Of a stretch of DNA of 64,000 bases, positions 11,464 to 24,538 are shown one piece after another (position 1 is the stretch's first letter; each line of letters starts with the position of its first letter). The notes beneath the pieces were generated by a model that was given only the letters and a program-made list of their open reading frames with translations, was not told the DNA's origin and ran no database searches. Both the position numbers and the translations under genes were made by a program. This stretch comes from Dipteronia dyeriana (taxonomy: Eukaryota; Streptophyta; Magnoliopsida; Sapindales; Sapindaceae): positions 9,990,413 to 10,054,412 of the forward strand of contig CM065301.1 of the NCBI GenBank assembly GCA_032871835.1, read 5' to 3'.

Positions 11464-12490
11464 CTCAAAAAATTAGACACTATTTTTTTTTGTAGGGACA
11501 TCATTTTAATAACTTAAGTTTTAAAAACACTAAAGTAAATGAGCTTTCAAAAATGCCCTTACTTTAAAAATATCTTTTATTTATTTTCAGTTTTTCACAT
11601 TTTATTTTATTTTTTCATTTTCTTTATTGGCTTCCATTGAACCTCCAATGAGAGTTTGTGGTCGATTTCAATCTCCAATAGGGGTCGAAATTGACCTCCA
11701 TTGGAGGTCGAAGTCGTTTGACCTCCATGGAGGTCGAATAAAGAAGAAGATGAATTTTTCCAAGAAAAAATCATTTTTGTCCAACAAATTTCACGCATTT
11801 TAGTGTTTCTGAGATTTTTTCATTTTTGTCCAATAAATTTCAAATTTTATTTTATTTTTTCATTTTCTTTATCGACTTCCATTGAACCTCCAATGGGAGT
11901 TTGTGGTCGATTTCAACCTCCAATAGGGGTCGAAATTGACCTCCATCGGAGGTCGAAGTCGTTCGACCTCCATGGAGGTCGAACAAAGATGAAGATGAAT
12001 TTTTCCAAGAAAAAAAATAATTTTTGTCCAATAAGTTTCACGCATTTTTGTGTTTTTGGGATTTTTTTTTGAAACTATGTTTTAAAGATTTGTTTTGGTA
12101 TTTTTGAGACTTTTCAGGGATTTTTCGAGACTTTTTGATAGTTTCTAAGACTCTTTTATAGTTTTCGAGATTTTTTACAATTTTCGAGACTTTTTGGATA
12201 AAAATGATTTTTTTCAAGACTTTTTTATAGTTTCTGAGACTTTTCGAAGACTATTTATAATTACAGAGACTTTCTAGATAAAAATAAAATTTTACAATTT
12301 TTTATTCATCTTTCTTTATTGAAACCTCCATTGGAGGTCGAACACTTTAATCTCCATTGAAGATAGTTCGACCTCCATTGAAGGCTGATTTCGATCTCTA
12401 GTGGAGGTCAAACTGACCTCCGATGGAGATCTTTCACCTCCATTGATGAAGGATTCAGAAAAAAAAAATCAATATAGTAAAGAATTGGTT
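11464..12490. mobile_element. MULE-related relic with inverted-repeat-rich inner region
   Basis: The left end resembles the MULE A-D ends (ctcaaaaaattagacac, then acatcattttaataactt), but no right end was found. Inside, the block cttccattgaacctcc ... ttcacgcattt is present twice in tandem with a period of 244 bp (about 11597-12075). It is full of self-complementary words such as gacctccattggaggtc. A related block lies at 55380-55500. Boundaries are approximate. Confidence 0.5.
11597..12075 (+). repeat. 244-bp tandem duplication
   Basis: Two direct copies (cttccattga at 11631 and 11875) with about 90% visible identity. Both carry palindromes of the type gacctccatggaggtc. The open frames across both strands here come from this symmetry, not from genes. 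Confidence 0.8.
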
Positions 12491-12499
12491 ACCAACAAC

Positions 12500-13580
12500 T
12501 AAACATGACCATGGTTCAGTTTCAGTTCAATTCCGGTTCCGAATCACCAACTCCAGTTCTAGGGGGAGCCGGAATCGAAACCAAAACCGAAACCGAAACC
12601 GTCTAGAGGGGGTTCCGGTTCTAGTTCACCCGATTCCGATCCAGTTTTCCGGTTTAGTTCTTAAAAAAAAACAATTGTCACGTGATTACTTGAATTAGGG
12701 GTGGGCGTTTTCGGGTTGGGTTGGGTTGAAAAAAAAATCAACTCAATCCAACCCAACGTAACAAATATTGGGTTGAGTTGATCGGGTTGGGTTTTTTAAG
12801 TCCAATTTTTAAGTCCAATAGAAAAAATATATTTAAATTCAAATTTTGTTATATCAAAATTCAAATTTAAAATAATTTTTTACCATAATATCATATCACG
12901 TTGAGTTTAGATTACTTAGCATCCAAATCAAATCATAACATATAATACAAATTGTTTAAATATCTCTTACATAATTAAAAAAATTAAAATATAGCAATTT
13001 ATCCAACTTGGAAAGTCTCCATCTAAGTCTTCCATCCATTTTACAATTATAATCACTTCGTTAAATATCTCGTAGTTAAATAATCTATTATTTATTTCAA
13101 CCAACATAATAGTTTGAGTTTATATACAATTATTAGACTTTTTCTACTCAGTTTTTAATCAAATCCTAAGAAAAAAATAACATTTTAAAGTATAATCAAG
13201 GATGTGTTATTTAATACAAAAGATGAAGATAATATATTAATATAACCGTGTATTTTTAATAAATGTATTATATATTACGGTATACGATATTTAAAATTAT
13301 GTATTTTTATTTATCATTTAAAATATTATAAATGGTGTATGAGTAAACATTTTATTTATTTTTAAAAAATTAAGATTTCATAATAAATATAATAGTAAAT
13401 AATTTTTTTTTTTTTATTCATATCGGATTATCGGATTGGATTGGGTTATATTTTATTATCCCAATCTTAAAAGCAACCTATCCAATCTATTCAGGGTTGG
13501 TGCCCACCCCTAACTTGAATCACCTCCCTTCTCACAAACCCCACCCAATTACCCAGATTTGCTTCATCTTCTGAACCAGA

Positions 13581-13617
<37 letters not shown>

Positions 13618-14170
13618 ACACACCCAAGTAGTTCATGGCTTCATCATTATCCCCTTCAAGCTTTCATCACACACATCACAAATCCTAACCCAGATCACAA
13701 ATTCCATATCCCCTTCGGCCCTTCATCACACTAATCAACCCCGAATCACCTAAATCACAAATCATCCCCAAAATCCAAATCACCCAGTCACCCGAGATCG
13801 AAGAGAAGAAGAAGAGATTGAAGAGGGAGAGAGGGTTTTTATGAGGAGATCAAAGAGAGAGATCGAATAAGAGATCACTGGCGAGTCGGCGGCGACGGGA
13901 TGAAGAAAAGATCGCCAGTGAGGGAGAGATCGATGGAAGTCTGGTGACTAATTGTGACTTTGGTCGTTTTGGAACGAATGAAAAAAAATAAAGAGAGGGA
14001 GAGAGATCAGAGAGAGATCAGGAAGAAAGAGAGAGAAAATAAAAAACAATGGTTGGAACCGAACCATCGATTCCAGTCCGGTTTTTTTTTAAAAAATCGG
14101 AACCGAAACCTTGAAACTCACGGTTTCTAATCGATTCCAGAACCAAAACCACGGTTTCAATTCAGATTTT
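12500..14170. mobile_element. hAT-like element, interrupted; right end uncertain
   Basis: The left end TAAACATGACCATGGTTCAG matches the end of the hAT MITE at 7483-7822. GGTTCCGGTTC-type repeats occur at both sides (12520-12660 and about 14050-14160), as expected beneath hAT ends. The right terminal repeat and target duplication could not be found. A second hAT element splits it at 12696-13512. The inner flank (13520-14050) is a purine-rich leader-like stretch without a long frame. Confidence 0.5.
12696..13512. mobile_element. hAT non-autonomous element (817 bp)
   Basis: The ends TAGGGGTGGGC and GCCCACCCCTA are perfect inverted repeats. The 8-bp target duplication acttgaat is exact (12688-12695 and 13513-13520). 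No coding capacity. Inserted in the older hAT-like element. Confidence 0.92.
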
Positions 14171-14554
14171 TTTTTCATTCACTCTTATCGGTAAAAACGC
14201 CCTAAAAGTATTGCTTTATTTTAACACAATTTTTAGGATTGTTTATGTAAAAAAGGGTCATTTGACCCAAGTATTTGTAAGCTCAGGATTTTGTTTAATC
14301 AAATTATATGTTGCTATTGAATTGGATGAAATATGAACATAAGTTTGTTCTTAATAAAATCGATCGAGTCAAAAAAAAGACGTGTATAAACATTATACTT
14401 GACATAGAAGGCAATGCAGGTGGCTTTTGCTATAACTGACTTTCTTTCTGTAATCTGTACAAAACTCTCAAATTTTTATAAGATTGATCCACCAGAATTT
14501 CACTAATACCACATGGAGGGTCTCTCAGCTAGTCCCAGCATCTATATATACTCC
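14171..14554. other. 3' flank of PTC52
   Basis: AT-rich, no coding signal. The part next to 14555 is probably 3' untranslated region. Confidence 0.5.
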
Positions 14555-17500
14555 CTACTCAATTTCAGCATGTACATAATTAACAAAGACAAAGTTCTTT
14601 TGAAGTTCATGCAAAGCATAAGCCGAGGCAGCGCTTACAAGTCCAAGCGCAGCCAAAACGATCCGTAGTTGCGTATCTGAAGGAATCCCAGCAGTTGCAC
14701 AAAATACAACTGCGGCACCAATTAGAATCTTTTGCCACATCTGGAATGATGAATATGCTGATTTACATGATGAACACTTAAGGGTGTGCTGCTCAAACCT
14801 ATCCAGCATCTGCAACATAACCCAGATATACGAAACTGAAGTATCAGGAATGAATCTCAACTCACAAGACCTAATATAATATATCAATGAGAAACTTCGG
14901 AGACCACATAAAAATTAATTAAATTTTCTTTTCAGGAAAGAAACTACGATGTTATACTTATCATTGCATAATAAAGATTGGGGTCTTACAATGACAACTT
15001 TCATCTCATTCCATCATGAAATTCAAATAATTTATCATGGGTTTCTAAACCACTTCAAAATGCATGTCACTAGGCATCTACTTGATTGGCTTCTTAAGAT
15101 TTCAATATACTATTATCATCTAACATGATTTCTTCATCATTATTATTAATTTGTTACGATACACTGCTGATCTTCATAATTGTTCCACATATTTTGCATT
15201 TGGATCGTTTGAAGATCTAAAGGCAGTCCTACGACTCCCATTTCATTTCTTTAAAGAATGGACTGCAATTTTACGTACCTCTCGTTTTGATAAGACCATT
15301 GAGGGCAAAGGTTGTTGGCTGGTATATCCAAACCAGTCGGGTTGGCTATAGCCATGTCGCCTTAACCAATTTCGAAATGCCAACACCAAACGATCTGCTT
15401 GAGTGGGTGTAAATGTGATTTTTGTATACTGCTTATTAACATCATCAGAACCATCCTTTGACTTTGAAAAGAAGACCTTCTCTTGACCTTGAAGGACAAT
15501 CATGTCTCCATCATAGACCTTATTTGAAGTCCAATGCTCATGCCATCTAGGAACCACCTGAGAGATTACAAGAGGCCATATAACACGCGATTCACCAATT
15601 TACACAGACATAGGAAGAGAAAATATATATATTAATATTGAAAGATGCTCTAAGAAATAGATAGAAATATGATCTCCAAAGAGAGAATATTGAAAGATGG
15701 TCTAAGAAACATATCGAAATAAATTCTCCACAGAGATAAGAATTGGAACATGGAATAGGAACTTAGATAACGTTAAGTATATTAAGATTTTGTGCTTGAG
15801 TAGCAAAAGCAGCATCTTAATGGTAATTTATGGCTCTCCTACACTTCATATGTACTTCGCCATAACACCGTAATCTCATCTTTTCTATCATGTTCCATGA
15901 TTAGTATTTCAGATTCATATACCCCTGGTTGATCACTAGAGGTGGCATAATATTCCCAGATGCCCAGGCAAATGGAACTCCAACAGAAAAAACAACCCTC
16001 TAAAAATATCCTCTTCAAAAACTGAAAAAAGAATAGCCTTTGTAAATTTTAAGATTGGAAGTCACTGTTACCAGTAACTCTAGAGGGACCTGAAAGACTT
16101 CAAACCATGATTTCAATCAGTTTTAACCGCGTTCATTGAGTTTCTCCCAAGCTGCCAATCTGACATCGAAAAGTTCCCCCTTTCCAAACAGAACACGATG
16201 GCATCCAGATTATAGCAGTGGATGCCCCTCAATAAGTTCTTAAAAAAAAACAGTTCTTGTGTTTTTAGAATGACAGAGAAGGGTATTATTTCACAAGATC
16301 AGGAAAAGGTTTGTTTACGTTTCACCAGATGAACTATCCCAAGTTTGCTTAGACATATCACATAAGAGAAGCAACTACCATATCATACATGAAACCAGAG
16401 TACGCTAAAGGTTATATCATGATAAAAAGCAGAGAGTGATTGGAATTTCCATGCATGTTCTACAAATATTAAGCAAGAAGCAAGAATGGAAGGTTCTTAC
16501 CTGCCACCAGGCCGGCCCTGGCATCGTGAGCTGGAAGAAGTTTCGAGCGCTGCAAACTATTGAGCGGGTTTTCCCAGGTGCCAATGGTACATTGAAGGAA
16601 CAAATCCATATCACCCATTTTTTATCACCAAATATAGGAAGTTTTGTGTCTATCTCTATCCTGGAAAAAAAAAACAATAAAAGTAACTATTAAGTCCTAA
16701 TTGTAACCTGTTGAAAAAACAAATCTAATCCCCATTCAACTATATTAGAAGAAAAATTTAAAAGGAATGTAGTGAATTTTTGATATAATATGTTATCAAG
16801 TTTGTTACAGTGAATTTCAACATAATATTCTGCAATGTTTGGTTATATACATTAATTATACACAAGCCTCTAGTGAACCATGTGCCAACCTACCTCAAAC
16901 TATAAGAGGCAAGCAGTTATCAATTTGTAGCCTTGACAAATTGAACTTGAATCTTAGAATGAGAATATGTCATGTTTAAACCCTATAATTTGCCACACCA
17001 TGTTTTGTCAGGGATATCAAAATAATGTTACAATAAAATTAAGAAACTACTAAAAATCCCCAACTTTTTGACAAAACAAAAATAATAAACATGACCGTTT
17101 TGCTATCAGTGTATAACTCAGAAAGCTAAGCAGGCAAGAATTATTTTATCTACAATGTATATGATTTTGAAAGATTATACAACAATGGACTTACTTGTTA
17201 ATATAATAACAAGGAGCAACAAACTTGGCACTAATCCTTGGGTTCCCATCATTTGCTCCTGCAAAGCCCCAAGGGCCACTAGCCTCCAACTTAAATGGCA
17301 AAGATTTAGCTCTGTCCCTTCTTCCTGTCACCTGCAGGCAATCTCCCTCACTGAGCAACGTGCAGTTTTGTTCTATAGAGAGTGCAAGTTGCATCACATT
17401 CACAAAGCAATATGACGGAAAAAAAAAGAAAAAGAATTTTTTTTTGTACAAAGCACTACTTTACAGCTTATTTAACATTTTATATTCAAAGATTTTTTTT

Positions 17501-19591
17501 TTTTTGAAATAATTTTATATTCAAAGTTAGAACAACACAAACCACCAAAATAGACAGGTACTAAGAAGCCGTCAGCCGTTACATATCCATAACATTACCC
17601 TCAGACAATTGTGAAATAAGCAAATTAGGAAGACAATCACAGGCATATCCTCAGCCTGATGTGCACTAAAACGACTTAACAGGTGACAACCCAGGCAATG
17701 ATGGTACATGCTATACTCCAAAATTGATCCATTATAAGCTTTCTGGTACAAGATACTGCAAAACACTTCATTCATGAGGTTTGCATTTTCATTGGAATAA
17801 GGTTGAAAAGAAACCTAACTAAACTTATCCATCCACCTCAATCAAATTCTGACAAACTGTTTCAAGAGGAAATCTTCCAAAGACAGGAAGTTACTTCAAT
17901 CATCTGAGATAAATCATACCTAGCCTCAAAGATAATAAGTCTATTAACTTCATGCTTCTTTAGATAATGACATGTAAACTAATAGTTATTCCCATGTTAA
18001 TACATATCAAACCGTGCCTTAATCTGACAAGGTATTGTACAAAATACAAATGACATTTCCACCTTGCATCTGGTGGTTTTAGCAACATCAAAAATCCTAA
18101 TCATCTAAAACTAGCACAATATAAAAATAATAATAAATAAATAATCAAACAAGCTTTGCAAAAATTGAATGAACAAATTCCAATCAAGATGTTTTAATTC
18201 AAGTATTACCTTGTGATGAGCAAAATCAATGTGAGAAGGATCTGAGACATTTTCCATGAGAGTGTCGTAGCCATAAAACAGATCACGCTGAATCGTCACC
18301 GTTGAGAACTCAGGTTTGTCAAAGTCATCAGGCAACCTAAAAGTTATCAGAATAATAATACCATTTATTAAGTACTAACCACGCAGTATGATTCTATCAG
18401 CAACTTCTATAGTCAAATTAACGCATAATCTAAAAACAGAATAGGTAAAAAGATTTGTTTACATTGGGGGATTGGTTGCCCTGGCTCTTTCCCAACCATT
18501 CTCATCTGGCCAAACAAAGAGCAGACCTTGAGATACCATTGTAGGAAATCTAGTAGCACATGCTCTAGGAGACCGAACTGCACGAGCTTCAGGGCCTTCA
18601 GAAGCTGCCTGGGGAATCAGAGTGCAAGATCCACGCCCATCAAAAGACCAACCATGGTATGAACATTGCAAGTGTCCATTTTCATCAATCCGCCCTTCCT
18701 ATAAAATGAAAAGAACCCATTAAATCATTTGAACAAAGAATAAAGAAAAAACCCATAACTTCTAAAATATTAAATATTATGATAAAATTATATACAACAG
18801 ACTGAAACAATTCGTAAAAGGTATATTCAATATTTCCTACCAATCTTGTTTAACAAAGAAAAGATAAACTACAACTTAAACTTATTTATGGCATGTAGAT
18901 TGTGTGAGGTTCCTTTTCGAGTAAACTGACTGAGAGGAGAGAAAGAAAGGTAATTTGAAATTCTAAACTATAGATCATTCAACTTAGCTGGAGATCACTG
19001 TTTCACTAAGTTTACATTTTCATTTCTTGAAAACCAAGATGCAGCCGAAAATTTTACACCTTTCAGTGCCTCTCTTATGTCAAAATTGGTTGGCAAAAAA
19101 TACTAATAAGTTACAACCAAGAGCAAAGCAAAGAAAGCAATTGAAAACGTTACTGATAAAGGGGCCAGTCTATGAGGGCACTTGTCATCAAATGCAACCC
19201 ATTCTTTATTGTTGTTATCAAACCACAGAACCAAGTCTCTACCCAGAAGCTGAAATGGAGTAGGCAACTTTTGGTCCAAATCTTCAGTCAGAGAAACTGG
19301 GTACCAATGATCCCTCCAAGAAAACTTAGAATCTGTACTCTGCTCACCAAAATCATCATCCAAATTATACTCTTCTTGCTTGGTTTGCTCTTGATCCGAT
19401 GCCGGTACAGATGTTGGCGCTGCTACACGCAGAGGAGAAAAGCTTTTGCTTCTTTTTTGTGTGGTTTTCGTTAAAGGGTGCTGTTTTAGGGATCTAGTGG
19501 ACAACAAGGGAAGTGGGTTTCTTCGTGACGATGTTGCTTTGACTGTGAGAGATGTTGTGATATTGGGAGCAGCACAGAGAAGTATCGCCAT
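14555..19591 (-). CDS. PTC52: PTC52-type Rieske non-haem iron oxygenase, chloroplast
   Basis: A relative of pheophorbide a oxygenase (ACD1-like), known as the 52-kDa protochlorophyllide-dependent translocon component of the chloroplast inner envelope. Exons by GT-AG: 19154-19591, 18463-18698, 18210-18336, 17195-17331, 16501-16660, 15279-15557, 14555-14809. Together they give 1632 nt and 543 aa in one frame. A Ser/Thr-rich N-terminus of about 55 residues looks like a transit peptide. The Rieske cluster ligands are C138-x-H140 (KCPHRLAPLS) and C158-x2-H161 (CSYHGWSFDG). The mononuclear iron site is NVSDPSHIDFAHH in exon 3. The last exon carries the CxxC motif CSSC and two hydrophobic helices for membrane anchoring. 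The CxxC tail and length fit PTC52/PAO; the sequence around it favours PTC52 over PAO or TIC55. All key residues are present, so the gene appears functional. Confidence 0.93.
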
Positions 19592-19661
19592 TTTTGAGTC
19601 TTGAGTGTTAGATTAGAGCTTTTGTTGAAGCAGTTTCTTTTTTATTTGCTTACTGTTACAG

Positions 19662-19694
<33 letters not shown>

Positions 19695-22295
19695 ACATTG
19701 CGTACAAGTTTGCAATTTGGCTCTCGATCTCGAAGCTTATGTGTCTCTATTCACACCAGACAGCGAATACCGTAACGTGTCTGATTTTTCCATTTTCAGA
19801 TTTCTGATAAACTACTTCTGATTTCAAGTTAAAAGATTTTGGTGGCCGATGAGAGAATTGAAAGAGAAGGGGTTAATGGCCATTTAACGATGCACGTGAC
19901 CCTTAGGTTTCAATGAAATTACAATCTTACCCTGCGATTGAAACGTGTCGCGTTTTGATTGCCCAATACACTAGAGAGGGAAGTACCCACCTAATAGTTT
20001 GTTTAAACTGTGGAAGATAAATTGAGCCACAATAATCATTAATCAACGTGATTAACGGTAATTTAAATTTTTAAAACACATGTCATCCAAAGCCTGCTAG
20101 TGCTGCTTGGCTACGTTATATTATTGACAAGTCAAAATGGGACCACCGGTTTCAAACCGGAGAATGTCCGCACCATTTTTCATCACCCATCCGGTGGATG
20201 CACCCAGGTTTTCTTTCCCAACCGGATTAACTGTTTTTGGTTTTCTATTCTCAAAATCGAGAAATATTTCCATACGTTTGGTTATATACATCAATCTCAC
20301 TCAAATAATGTGACTCTAATAAATGCATAGCACATGACATAATAATATAAGTTTAATGAATGTATACGTTCAACTTTTCTCCTAAAAACCTGTGAAGTAA
20401 CAAAAACATGATCTCGAAACCTCTTACATTATTGTAAAAAATCTCACCAATTAAACATGTTATCCATAGTAAGATTCACACTTGATCAAAACCACAGATA
20501 CATTACAAATAAATAAAAAAATTACTACGCATGATTTATGTAGTTCTTGGGCAAGCTTCTTATAGTCATCCAAACTCCAACTAATCCAAGCAATGGCTAA
20601 ATTATGTCATCAAATCAATGTTTCAAGGCAACTGAACTTTTTATCAGAAAGCAATCTTATGTTTGGTTCATCGAGTTTGGGATACATAGAACTGTTCTGC
20701 CTCCACTATAGTCTCTGGTAAGTCAAAGAACGGGGGTATTATCTTGCGCCGATAGATAGATAAATATATAGAGAGAGATGTGAACCTTCAATAAACCATG
20801 CACATTGAGTCAAACCAGGTATACCCAGCCACAGCTGATTCAGTGAGATCTCTGAAAAGTTCTAAACATCTTTAGTCAAAATGACAATCACATAAATATC
20901 TCTAAATTCAAAGGAATTATATTTCAATCAAAACCACGAATCGAGATAATGACATTCCACTGTAATTTGTCCAATTTTTCCAAACCAAGATAATAACATT
21001 AATAGTGTGTCGGTTCTCAAAGTTTGCAGTAGCAAACAGTATTGAAATTTTCTATTTCTAAGAAGGATCAATCAAAAAATTGCAGGGTAAGATTGATGAT
21101 CACAATGTGTCCAACACAAAATCTGCCTGAATTTGTTGCCTAGATTTAACTCTTCAGGGATAGCGAGATAGCTATGAAAGAAATTGAAGTCAGTCAAGTC
21201 TGTAAGGCAATTTTTAATTTGGCAATTGAATATGGCGCACAGAAATATATCTCTGGTCTACAAAGAATATAATCTGCTGTTGGCAGCCTAACATACACAG
21301 AGGTCTCGAAGTAGGTTTGCAGTAGGTTTACTGGGAAGATATCAAAGATTCAAAGCAGTTGAATACTGAAAAGCTAAAAGAGGGTTATGAGATATTTGAA
21401 ACTATGCAAGGAATAAAGGACTTATAGACATACTGACCATCTAGAAGTAGTTGGATGGATATTTAGACGCGAATTTTGCCATATGTTTTAAACTAGAAAG
21501 TCTACATTAGAATATTCACATTTTCCTTTTTGCTGGAGACTGGAGGTTCTATGTCTTGGAAAAGCATTAAGCAAACAATAGTGACTTCATACAGTATGGA
21601 GGAAGAATTCATCATGTGCCAACACTGAATGTAAATATGCAATATGATTAAGAAATTACATCAAAGGCTTGAAATTGTCAATTTTTTATAGTAAGGGCAT
21701 AGAGAATATATTGTAACAATTCCTCTGCAATTTTCTTTTCTAAGAACAGCACAAGTGAAGCAAGTACATGGACATAAAAAAATTGGTTGTTTGAGATCAC
21801 CTTAAGAAACATGAAGTGACTATTGATATAGAAGAACAGATCTCCTGTTAGCCAATCCCCTTACTAAAGGTTTGCCATCTAACTTTCATAATGATCACAT
21901 GTAGGCCACAAAAAGTTTCAAAGAAAAAACTAAAAATTAACAAACATTTCACCTCCTATCAACAAATATCAAATACTCTAAAAGGGAAGCATAAAAGGCC
22001 AATTCATATTTGATTGTAGATAAAAATATCTTTTGATGGTATCAACATTACACTTTAACTTCTTAAACGAACGATATCCATACTCAAAGTCAATCTCACA
22101 TTTTAAATTATTCATGCCATATTTCATTCTTGAGCATTGTTCATCTGGATGAGGTAAAGAAGTAGATTTCTGGTCTAGCCTCCACAGAAATAAGAATTGG
22201 ATGGAGAGATCAAATTTCAAAGATCTTCAATTTGTAAATTGCACAAATGGATTCAAGGGTTACCTAAACTGTGAACTGATCCGTTGCAAGATAGA
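19592..22295. other. Spacer between PTC52 and the small-protein gene
   Basis: The first 200 bp hold the PTC52 promoter/leader with a TA/GA microsatellite (about 19660-19695). The remainder has no frame or repeat that I can identify. Confidence 0.5.
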
Positions 22296-22588
22296 TCATT
22301 TCTTTGGATAAGTTTGATGGTCGGGTCCAACGTCGCGTGAACCAGTGTTAATGTAAGGCCCTCGAAAAGTTGCCTGGGGTGGCAGTGGTTTTGATGAGTC
22401 AATCACAGGCCCCCTCTTTGATGACCTGGATGTTTCAAACCATCTATATGTCAAATCTGGCTATCTCAACAATACATATTGCTACTGAGAAAGAAACATA
22501 CTTACGCCATGTAAAAGGGAAACGCCAATCCTGCAGAAGCAAAAGCAACTAAACCAGTAGCAACAATGACATTCCGCGATCGAGACAT
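22296..22588 (-). CDS. Small single-pass membrane protein, 76 aa, two exons
   Basis: Found by splicing: exon 1 22506-22588 ends at a gtaagt donor, and exon 2 22296-22443 follows an ag acceptor. Together they give 231 nt. The protein starts MSRSRNVIVATGLVAFASAG with a hydrophobic segment at about residues 8-28. It continues with a short charged stretch (ETSRSSKRGP) and ends with a motif-like tail, FRGPYINTGSRDVGPDHQ, then TYPKK. It reads like a conserved small plant protein, but I cannot name it. A leader exon with a donor (ttttag/gtaact) near 23346-23420 suggests a 5' UTR intron. It is too short and too split to stand out as an open frame. Confidence 0.72.
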
Positions 22589-23420
22589 TGAGAATGCCAA
22601 ACAGTTGAAATACCCTATCATTTCCAAAATCAAATTTGCATTATTAAACTTACTTTTTTGGCTCACGCAAATAACAATTTTCTTACTTCAGGTGAATGAA
22701 TGTATGGAGAAAAAAATAATACAAAATGCCTCTCACAGAATGCTTATTTTAAAAAATAACACTTACGAATTACCAATGACAGTCATGGTCTTGACTCTTC
22801 TATTTTCTAAAAAGACGATAACCATTTTAATGCCTTTATGGTAGAGGGAAAACCAGTATAATCAACAAAAATTAAAGCAGCTACTCATAATCAAGAGCTC
22901 TTATGCCTGCAAATTCTAGAAAACTAGTCTCTTCGTTTGAGCTTGTGATGATTATCAAGCACATAAATGGCACACAACCCATCTAGCTAGGATCAGCATG
23001 CCATGAGAACATCAAACAACCATGACAGATTTAGAATTCTGATATATATGAATTCAAAAGCATTTCCAATTTCCCATCACTCAATTGTTCAAAATCTCAC
23101 TAATTTTCAAAATTGTTCACAAATCACTCACCGAACATGCATCCGTTATTACATAATCACAATAATATTCCAAAGAACAAAAATAAAAATGAGAACAGCG
23201 TTACTATTTGTAAATATAGATGGAAGTAAAATTTACCACAATTAAAATTGTAGAATAAATTAATTAAATAAAAAACTATATAACAAAATAGAACAAAAAT
23301 CGAAGAACCTAGCTGTAGCAGAGTTTGAAAAAGATTAAAGAGTTACCTAAAATCAGGAAAAGGAAGGATTGAGTTGGAAGCGGTAAGCGAAAGGAAGAGG
23401 AAAAGAGAAAAAAGACTTCA
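22589..23420 (-). other. 5' UTR intron and leader of the small-protein gene
   Basis: A pyrimidine-rich leader (minus strand, from about 23420) is followed by a gtaact donor at about 23345. The acceptor before the ATG at 22588 was not fixed. The window also contains cggcccat near 23510, a common plant promoter word. Confidence 0.4.
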
Positions 23421-24538
23421 GAGAGTATGTGTGTATCTTGAGCGAGTATTGTGAGCCACCATCTTACATACTTGATTTTGATTCTCGTCTTCTCTGTTCT
23501 GTGTCAACCTCGGCCCATGAATATGGAGCCTTTTTAATTTCTAATAACAATCATAATAATCCTTCTAGTTTTTCTTTTTTAATTGATATTTTTTATTTTT
23601 TATTTAAAGAATATTTTGTAAAATTTTAATTTAAATAAATTTAAATATTTGTTATGTATGATTTTTTTTTTATAATAATTACATGTAAATCATAGATGTA
23701 ATGATTGGACTTATATATTATGTTCGGAATGTTAAAAAATATTATTGATCGTAATCATACGTTAAATACATAAAATAATTAACTAACGAATATGAATACA
23801 TCACACTATCAAGATTAAAAATACACAAAGTAAAAGTAATTATGAGAAATCATATACAATGCATCAAGTTTATGTACTGAAACATGATAAATGAGATAAA
23901 TCATTATTAATAAATATTCATTTTTATCTTTATATAATATATCGATATAAAAATAAAATATCTATCATTACTTATAAATCAAGTCAGACTCCTCACAAAT
24001 TTTTACATGTTAATATTTTAAAAGTGAGATGATATTAAATTAAAATTTTGATTTAAATTTATAATTTTAATATTTATTTACTAGTTTTCACTATATCCAA
24101 ACAAATAAGGAAGACAAAAAAAAATGGATCGAAAAATAAATAAAGGAATATTGAAATTACAATTTAAAAGGACTTTTATTTTAAAAATAATACTTATGTA
24201 CTGACCGATCAATATCCAAAATATTAATCCTATTATGGGAGTGTAGTCCGTAGTCTTTTTTTTATTTTAATAATTTATAATTTATTTTACATTTATTATA
24301 ACTTTACTATTTGGTTAAATATTATAAGAATGTTTTTGCAATTTTGATGAGTAAAAGCTGAAAGTGTTGACCAATGGGAATTGGGAGCCACACAGGCAAC
24401 TTGCACCAAAAAACCATCGTGGGCGTGGGTTGCCTGCCCCAAGGCTTAAAAGCTCTCAATCAGCAATTTGAAATTTGCAGTTGAAACTTGAAACCAAAAA
24501 CAAAACACTCTCTTGAGTCCATTTCCTCCACCACCACA

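Noticed and set aside
8400..11560. Pairing of the lone MULE ends at 8430 and 11500 into one element
   Set aside because: Both ends point the same way; an element needs inverted ends.
11607..12072. Long frames on both strands with DLHGG motifs
   Set aside because: Caused by the tandem, palindromic 244-bp block.
20100..20330. Frame MLLGYVILLTSQNGTTGFKP and onward
   Set aside because: No homology recognised, no splice context, composition like spacer DNA.
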